DNA of 64,000 nt. It comes from Aaosphaeria pasadenensis (taxonomy: Eukaryota > Ascomycota > Dothideomycetes > Pleosporales). Below are positions 58,780 through 64,000 of the stretch, piece by piece. Where the stretch lies: NCBI GenBank assembly GCA_022813625.1, contig JAKLMB010000002.1:682001-746000 (forward strand), in the 5' to 3' direction. The number at the start of each line of letters is the position of its first letter. Positions within the stretch are counted from its first letter, which is position 1. Below the pieces are notes generated by a model that saw only the letters and a program-made list of their open reading frames with translations, ran no database searches and was not told the DNA's origin. The translations under genes and the position numbers were made by a program.

Positions 58780-60122
58780 ATGTTCAAGGCACAGGTCTTG
58801 CGAAGAGGTTTCTCAGTATGGAGACGGCGCGTTCCAGAGTCCCAGATCATTCGGTCTGCGATCCGCGATGGCCATGAGACGATACAAATACAGCGTGTGC
58901 GCATTAATACGCCGTTGATCAGTCGATCGTATGTATATTGCCACATTCGACACTGACATGTACTGACATCAATCAGACGTATGATAGGCACGGTCGTGAC
59001 GACTATCGGTACATATCAATTCTTGAGGTGGCTAGATGACGATGAGGAAGAGGAGAAGACGGATACACAGGCCGGGAGACATCGACAAGGTGGTGCGCCA
59101 GTGAATACATGGCAGCAAGTCACTGCCGATACTTCATTCGAAGAAGACGAAGAGGATGACGATGTTCTGCTATTCCTACCCACGGGACTTTCACGGCCGA
59201 AGCCCCGAGAGTATTATAAAGGCTCAGATCCCGAATGGCAGGGGTTCTTAGAGGTTTCAAGGAACCCGGAACGGGTACGACAGATTCGACGTAAGTTGTC
59301 CTTCGCATCTTCCAAATCAACTAACTAAATAATTCAGGGGACTTCACTCGAACCGTCCGTGGCGAGGTGGCGCGTGATACCCAGTACAAACGGCTGCTGG
59401 GCGACATAGAACAGAACAAGGGCAATGTTTGGATCGATGTCGTCTTCCCAGACGGTCCTCCTCTCGAATATGAACGTCCGGGTATTGAGATCACAGACAA
59501 CCTGGAAATCCGTCGGTCATTGCAGCCGGTGCAACATATTCATCATCACCAGTTGCGGAACACACTCATGCCCATCGCTGCGGCAAATGCTGCGTACATG
59601 GACATCAAGCGTCGATTCTGGGTCGCTTGGATAAAGGTCAGGAGAAGCTTGGGCTACCCCGTAAAACTTGACGTGTCAGACTTTGCATATCGACATGCTT
59701 TGATAATATCCCAGCCGACCGCATCTCCTTCACCGCGGACGACCAGCCAAATGCCGCAACATGAACCTACGGGACAGTCATCCACTTTATCTTCAACATT
59801 CCAACAAGAACCGCAAGGTACATCCGATCCTAGTAAATCCATTCTGGCACGGTACGCTCCCAAATTGCGTATCGATCGAGATATGGTTATAAGTGGAAAA
59901 TTATTCCGCAGCATCATGGAGCAAGCACACAGTCAACAACAAGAGCCACCACCGCGCGGTAATATCATTCTCACGGGTATGGTGGAGGTGGTTGGAAGCC
60001 GCGCTACCATTACCTATAATGTGATCGGGCACTATGACGTCAAAACTGGAGAGTTTCAAAATGTAAAGTATTTCCACAGGCTTGCTCGAAGTCGTAAGCA
60101 GAGTCCACGTGGCGGACCATGA
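58780..60122 (+). CDS. putative mitochondrial membrane protein, unknown function
   Basis: Three exons (58780-58928, 58977-59290, 59338-60122) give 415 aa; all splice junctions keep phase (GTATGT and GTAAGT donors, CTAAC branch site in the second intron). The first 30 residues are basic, hydroxylated and free of acids until Glu20 (LRRGFSVWRRR), like a mitochondrial presequence. One likely membrane helix follows (MIGTVVTTIGTYQFL). Then comes an acidic stretch and a globular part with conserved-looking motifs such as NVWIDVVFPDGPPLEYERPGI. The C-terminal region (ILTGMVEVVGSRATITYNVIG) is beta-rich. Tim-type or assembly-factor roles are possible, but I recognise no family. Confidence 0.78.
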
Positions 60123-60722
60123 TATTCTGCACAATGGAGCTGGTTGAATTATAGAGGAAGCATTTCGGGCGCTTAAGGAGGTTCATTGCATTGCATCAGC
60201 GAGGACGGTATTCTTACTAGGGCATTTTCAGCGTCATTCGGATTTTAGGGCTCGATGGGAGATCATTGGTGTTCGGGTCTCGTTGTGATACATATCTTAC
60301 GCCTTCGTTCATAATGAAATGCTTCGATTGCCGATGATATTTTCATTCTAAATGGGCCATCAAACCCCGCAAACACTGAACATCCGCTGCTCCAAGTAAC
60401 AATCCAAGTAACAACGCACAATAGGACGGCGAATGCATCCGTTGCCGAGGATATATTCACTGTGCTTACCGACCCTCTTCTCAACCAGTCCGCTTCAGCA
60501 AAGGGTCGCATCTCCAGGTCATGCAGTAGCACACGCATCCACCTGCAGTATCACAGAACGGATGGGGGGCCATCCGTCAAACGGTGTACAGGAGCACGGG
60601 CTATCACATCCGATATGGGAGGATATAGATGGAGCATCAGTCCCAAACTTCCCTTCCCTTGGGAAACACTCTAAAAACCGGACTTGGGTCGCCCACTGAC
60701 ATCCAAGACAGACCTTTAAATC
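60123..60722. other. intergenic region
   Basis: 600 bp between two plus-strand genes. No gene or repeat recognised. Confidence 0.55.
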
Positions 60723-61460
60723 ATGGCCACAACACGGAACGCCAGGTCAATAGTCATCTTCATATCCGCATCAGTCTTCCCATCTTCAACTTCCGCACAC
60801 ACACACCCATTCTCAGAAGACCCCAACCCCACCGAACTCATCCTCTCCATCGGCACATTCATATCCGTCGCCCCCAGCTTCATCATCCCCCTCGACACAA
60901 CCCAAAACCTCCTCGTCGACAGCATCTCCCCGACCCCGACTCGGAAATTCCATTTCCCCTCCATGAACCCCTCCAGCACACTCCTTTCCACCCAGGCCTT
61001 CGCCGTCGCTGGCGTCTCAACCCACAAAGCCGCGGCTACGGAAACGCCGAACATCGACGACATTATTGGCAAGACGGTCGTCTCGATCTCCCATGCTGGC
61101 GGCACCAGCGCCCCGCCTTCCCACCAGAAGGCATCGCCTAACAGCAAGATCGAAGATAACGAGCCACAGGGCAGACAGGTACTTGTCCTAAGTACAGTGC
61201 TGGCGTCTGTCGCCGGGACATTGGTTGGACTGGCGGTGATGTGGTATTTCCTAGCGAGGAGGAAGAAGATGAGGAAGCGTAGGGAGAGGGAGGAGATGAA
61301 GAAGGAAGGCGATATTCAGAGGATGAGGAGCGTGAATGGAAAGCCCGCTTGTGAGGAGTGGAGGGGCGATGCCGTGAAGGATGATGGGCCGCCGGTTTTG
61401 GTGCTCGAGGGGCTGGAGAAGGGTGTTGGGTTTGATGTTAGGGTCCAGGGAAGGAGTTGA
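60723..61460 (+). CDS. single-pass membrane protein of unknown function
   Basis: A single exon encoding 245 aa. A hydrophobic signal-like start (SIVIFISASVFPSSTSA) is followed by a Ser/Thr/Pro-rich extracellular part and then one membrane helix (about residues 160-188, VLASVAGTLVGLAVMWYFLA). A strongly basic stop-transfer (RRKKMRKRRERE) and a short cytosolic tail follow. The layout fits a fungal cell-surface sensor or O-mannosylated anchor protein, but no domain is recognised. Codon endings again run from C-rich to G-rich along the gene. Confidence 0.75.
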   Translation: MATTRNARSIVIFISASVFPSSTSAHTHPFSEDPNPTELILSIGTFISVAPSFIIPLDTTQNLLVDSISPTPTRKFHFPSMNPSSTLLSTQAFAVAGVSTHKAAATETPNIDDIIGKTVVSISHAGGTSAPPSHQKASPNSKIEDNEPQGRQVLVLSTVLASVAGTLVGLAVMWYFLARRKKMRKRREREEMKKEGDIQRMRSVNGKPACEEWRGDAVKDDGPPVLVLEGLEKGVGFDVRVQGRS

Positions 61461-61998
61461 GGTAGGAAAGGGGATTTGATGGGTGGGTTGAAGGAGGTAA
61501 GGGTTTACGATGGTGGTGTTGAGAATTTGCTATTAAGTATGGGATATCCCTACATTGGATTCGAAAGCCTAGTGGAGATATTCATTAACGTGATCAACGA
61601 TTGAACTAGTTTTTTTAGAAAATACATATACATGAAGAACCAATGAAGAGGGCGTGAGTGTTTCTAATTCAGCGTGGTGAATGTATTCTTTAGTTTTGTT
61701 TTTGAATTAATTGTTGTGATTAGCAAATCGAAATGTTCAACATCATGCGTGTCCCCCCCGTTCCACGATACCATGAACATACAGTGTTTTCATACCCATA
61801 ATAAAATCAATAACACAAGGACATCATCACTCTAATTAAATCATCTCAACGGTATGTTGGAAGATATCGAAGCCAAGTCGACAAGGTGGACGTTACTGCT
61901 GCTGAACATGCATAATGGTCCGTGCACATATTTGCGTACCAATACATGATAATGTAACCTCAAACCTGTCAACCTCCAAGCCAATATGATCTTCCAAC
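61461..61998. other. intergenic, AT-rich
   Basis: 538 bp, AT-rich, holding the promoter of the second kinase. Nothing else seen. Confidence 0.6.
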
Positions 61999-62817
61999 AT
62001 GGCCGTGAGTGAAACCAATGCCCAAAGGCCCACCATATCCAACTCCAATCAAACGCAATATGACAGTGTCCACATCTCAAAAGGCATCCTTCTCGGCATG
62101 GGCGTCTCTGGCATCGTCGAGAAAGCTCCTGATTCAAACTATGTAACCAAGACGCCCTGCCCAGGCGAAGACTACGAGCAGTGCAGAAAGGACCTTGATC
62201 TCGAGAGACGAGTCTATGAGTTACTAGGGGATCACCCTCGACTTTTGAAGTTTTACGGTCAGGATGAAGTTGACGGATCGATTAAGTTAGAGTATGCGCC
62301 TAATGGGACGTTGAGGGATTACATTGCCGAACATCAACCTACTATACATGAAAGGCTCCGTTTCGCAACAGAGATCACAGAAGGATTGGCCACATTGCAC
62401 GAATCAGGAGTCGTGCATTGCGATTTTAGTCCTCGAAATGTCCTCGTTGATGCGGAGATCGGGTTGAGAATTGCGGACTTCAGCAGCGCCTCTATTGACA
62501 GCTCACCATCTTCTGCCGGAGGCTCTGTGAGATTTCAGATTCCACGAAACAACCCTTGGAAACCGACATATCAAGACGACATATTCTCCCTGGGGTCGAC
62601 CATTTTCGAGGTCATGACTAGCGCAAGGCCTTACGACGATTTGGAAAGTTCAATGGTTATGGAGCGTTTCAGAAGCAAACAATTTCCAGATTTGAACGGT
62701 GTAATTCTTGGAGACGTCATTCAAAAATGCTGGAATCTCCATTACTCAAGTCTATCTGATGTATTACCGGCTTTACAGAAAGCCGTAGACCTAGGAGACC
62801 AGAATCAATCCACGTAA
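61999..62817 (+). CDS. small divergent protein kinase (second copy of the family)
   Basis: A single exon encoding 272 aa. The glycine loop is LGMGVSGIV, the ATP lysine is Lys51 in YVTKTP, and the helix-C glutamate about Glu69. The catalytic loop is HCDFSPRN (Asp142, Asn147), with Cys replacing the Arg of HRD. The metal-binding loop is DFS (160-162). DIFSLG and a C-lobe ending KCW complete the domain. The same HCD change, the degenerate DFG, the size and the C-lobe spacing (PYDDL...FPD...CW) are shared with the kinase at 29905-30693, though overall identity looks modest. Key ATP and metal residues remain, so it may be active. Substrate unknown. Confidence 0.85.
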   Translation: MAVSETNAQRPTISNSNQTQYDSVHISKGILLGMGVSGIVEKAPDSNYVTKTPCPGEDYEQCRKDLDLERRVYELLGDHPRLLKFYGQDEVDGSIKLEYAPNGTLRDYIAEHQPTIHERLRFATEITEGLATLHESGVVHCDFSPRNVLVDAEIGLRIADFSSASIDSSPSSAGGSVRFQIPRNNPWKPTYQDDIFSLGSTIFEVMTSARPYDDLESSMVMERFRSKQFPDLNGVILGDVIQKCWNLHYSSLSDVLPALQKAVDLGDQNQST

Positions 62818-64000
62818 AACCTCGATACTATCATGTCCTCGCTTTAAATTTATGTTTGAGAATATCCCTCGTCACGATGAAGTGGACATTGCGTTCGGGA
62901 AGTCCTTTGACCCATTACTTTCTCGGTCGGGTTGGGACAGATCGTGCCCGTACTTGCGGCTGTAGCGCAGTATGATATCGTTTGTTTTGTCGAGTTGCAT
63001 GCAGTTGAGCACATCGCGTACTTGGTTGTTGTGATCAGAATTTCACACATCCTATCTAAAGTGAGATTTAATCATTTAATCACCAATTTTACGACCCTTG
63101 TGGATCGATTTTGTCGTAACCACCTACCTCTGAAGCGTATGTATGATGTGCGTAGGTTTGACTGGGTAGAGTAGGAGTCGATTACGTCGGAGAAGGCTGA
63201 GTCCATTTGGTCTCCAGGCTGCAGTCATGCGCAACAACCCCCCGGGAACTGTCTCGTGATAGTTGACATCAGCATTGGCGAGACGTCGCTATGCAAGCAA
63301 CCCGATTCTGCACCGTATTTGCTATCACTGGCTGCACCCTGCGTTGAGGCGGTTAGAGCTCAATAAGTACCCTGTATTGTAATTACTATATTCCTTCTTG
63401 GTTTTGTTCTGAGATCTATAGGTGATTGCTGTCTCGTCTATATATGATGAAAGGCTGGACTCGTTTTATGCCCTCATACAAAGCCTCACGTAAACTTCAA
63501 GTGGGACAACTGATAGTACTCTTATTCATGGCCGTATAGAGGATATCATCCATTCCGAACTACGAGATCGACCATCGTAAGGTTTTACACTCACGAACGA
63601 GTGAATCACCATTTATCATAACTAATCATGACAAGCACACTAGCCAGAACTCTACACTATCTACAATAAACCAAGAATAGTGATTCACGGAGAGAACTTA
63701 CTGATAGCAAGAATTGCCCGCATTATAGCAAGCTTGCCGCTATTTCATATACGCGGCTACATCTTTATTCGAAATACCTTCATCTCAACAGCATTGACTC
63801 TAAACAGATCATATAGATTCATTAAAGCAAATTTCTTCTGCCGAACTCTCCGAACCTGTTCTAACATGGAGCTTTCTTGCTGGAGTCTAGCCTGATGGTC
63901 TTTTTTGGACACTTAACGATTGCGACTAAATTTTAGAACCAACTAATAGCTGACCACTGTCCATAAATGAGGACTCAAGAGAAACATGTCAAAGAAACTC
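62818..64000. other. terminal interval, AT-rich, no gene
   Basis: About 1.2 kb. Frames are short. From about 63350 onwards the base composition is low in GC, unlike the gene-bearing parts. It could be a decayed repeat, but I find no intact element ends. Confidence 0.5.

Noticed and set aside
63350..64000. possible decayed transposable element
   Set aside because: AT-rich, but no terminal repeats, target duplications or transposase-like frame seen.

Overview
The window is nuclear DNA of a filamentous ascomycete (Pezizomycotina). Evidence: most genes carry one to three short introns of roughly 45-110 nt with GTRNGT donors and YAG acceptors. The gene families are typical of this group: a fungal-rhodopsin (SAT4/PTH11-like) membrane receptor, a DUF2985 protein, a TDT malate/sulfite transporter, a fungal NRPS, Npl4, Sec66 and a Vps3844-type protein. 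A Dothideomycete is my best guess, but that is inference from gene content. I see no CRISPR array, no intact transposon and no convincing tRNA or rRNA gene.

Layout. 0-13 kb: an NAD-dependent epimerase (-), a secreted M14 metallocarboxypeptidase (+), a DUF2985 membrane protein (-), a small secreted protein that looks like a free-standing subtilase (I9) prodomain (+), and a malate/C4-dicarboxylate-type transporter (+). 15-24 kb: a two-nucleotide-site flavoprotein (+), a seven-helix rhodopsin-fold receptor (+) and a monomodular NRPS (half C-A-T-C, -). 26-34 kb: the mitochondrial citrate carrier Ctp1 (-), an aminoglycoside-phosphotransferase-fold kinase of the ACAD10/11 type (-), a small divergent protein kinase (+) and a conserved unknown (-). 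34-40.4 kb: a 6.6 kb interval with no supportable gene, rich in microsatellites and palindromic TACGGAGTA motifs. 40.4-47 kb: a SAP-like protein with two C-terminal 27-residue repeats, an EthD protein, a peroxisomal acyl-CoA ligase of the 4-coumarate type and a six-cysteine secreted protein. 50-60 kb: a housekeeping block with a lipocalin-like protein (-), RFC subunit 2 (-), Npl4 (-), Sec66 (+), a Vps3844-type protein (-) and a putative mitochondrial membrane protein (+). 60-63 kb: a single-pass membrane protein (+) and a second small divergent protein kinase (+).

How genes relate. Npl4 (ER-associated degradation) and Sec66 (ER protein import) share one divergent promoter. The RFC subunit has MCB-like ACGCGT and AACGCG elements within about 90 bp of its start, fitting S-phase control. 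Nothing around the NRPS makes a clear biosynthetic cluster. The two small kinases, 32 kb apart, share HCD in place of HRD and a degenerate DFG, so they belong to one expanded family. Across many genes third codon positions run C-rich in the 5' half and G-rich in the 3' half. This explains many long antisense open frames and is one of the more unusual sequence-level features here.

Gene models were built by eye. Splice sites were accepted only where donor, acceptor and reading frame all agreed, and no database search was run.
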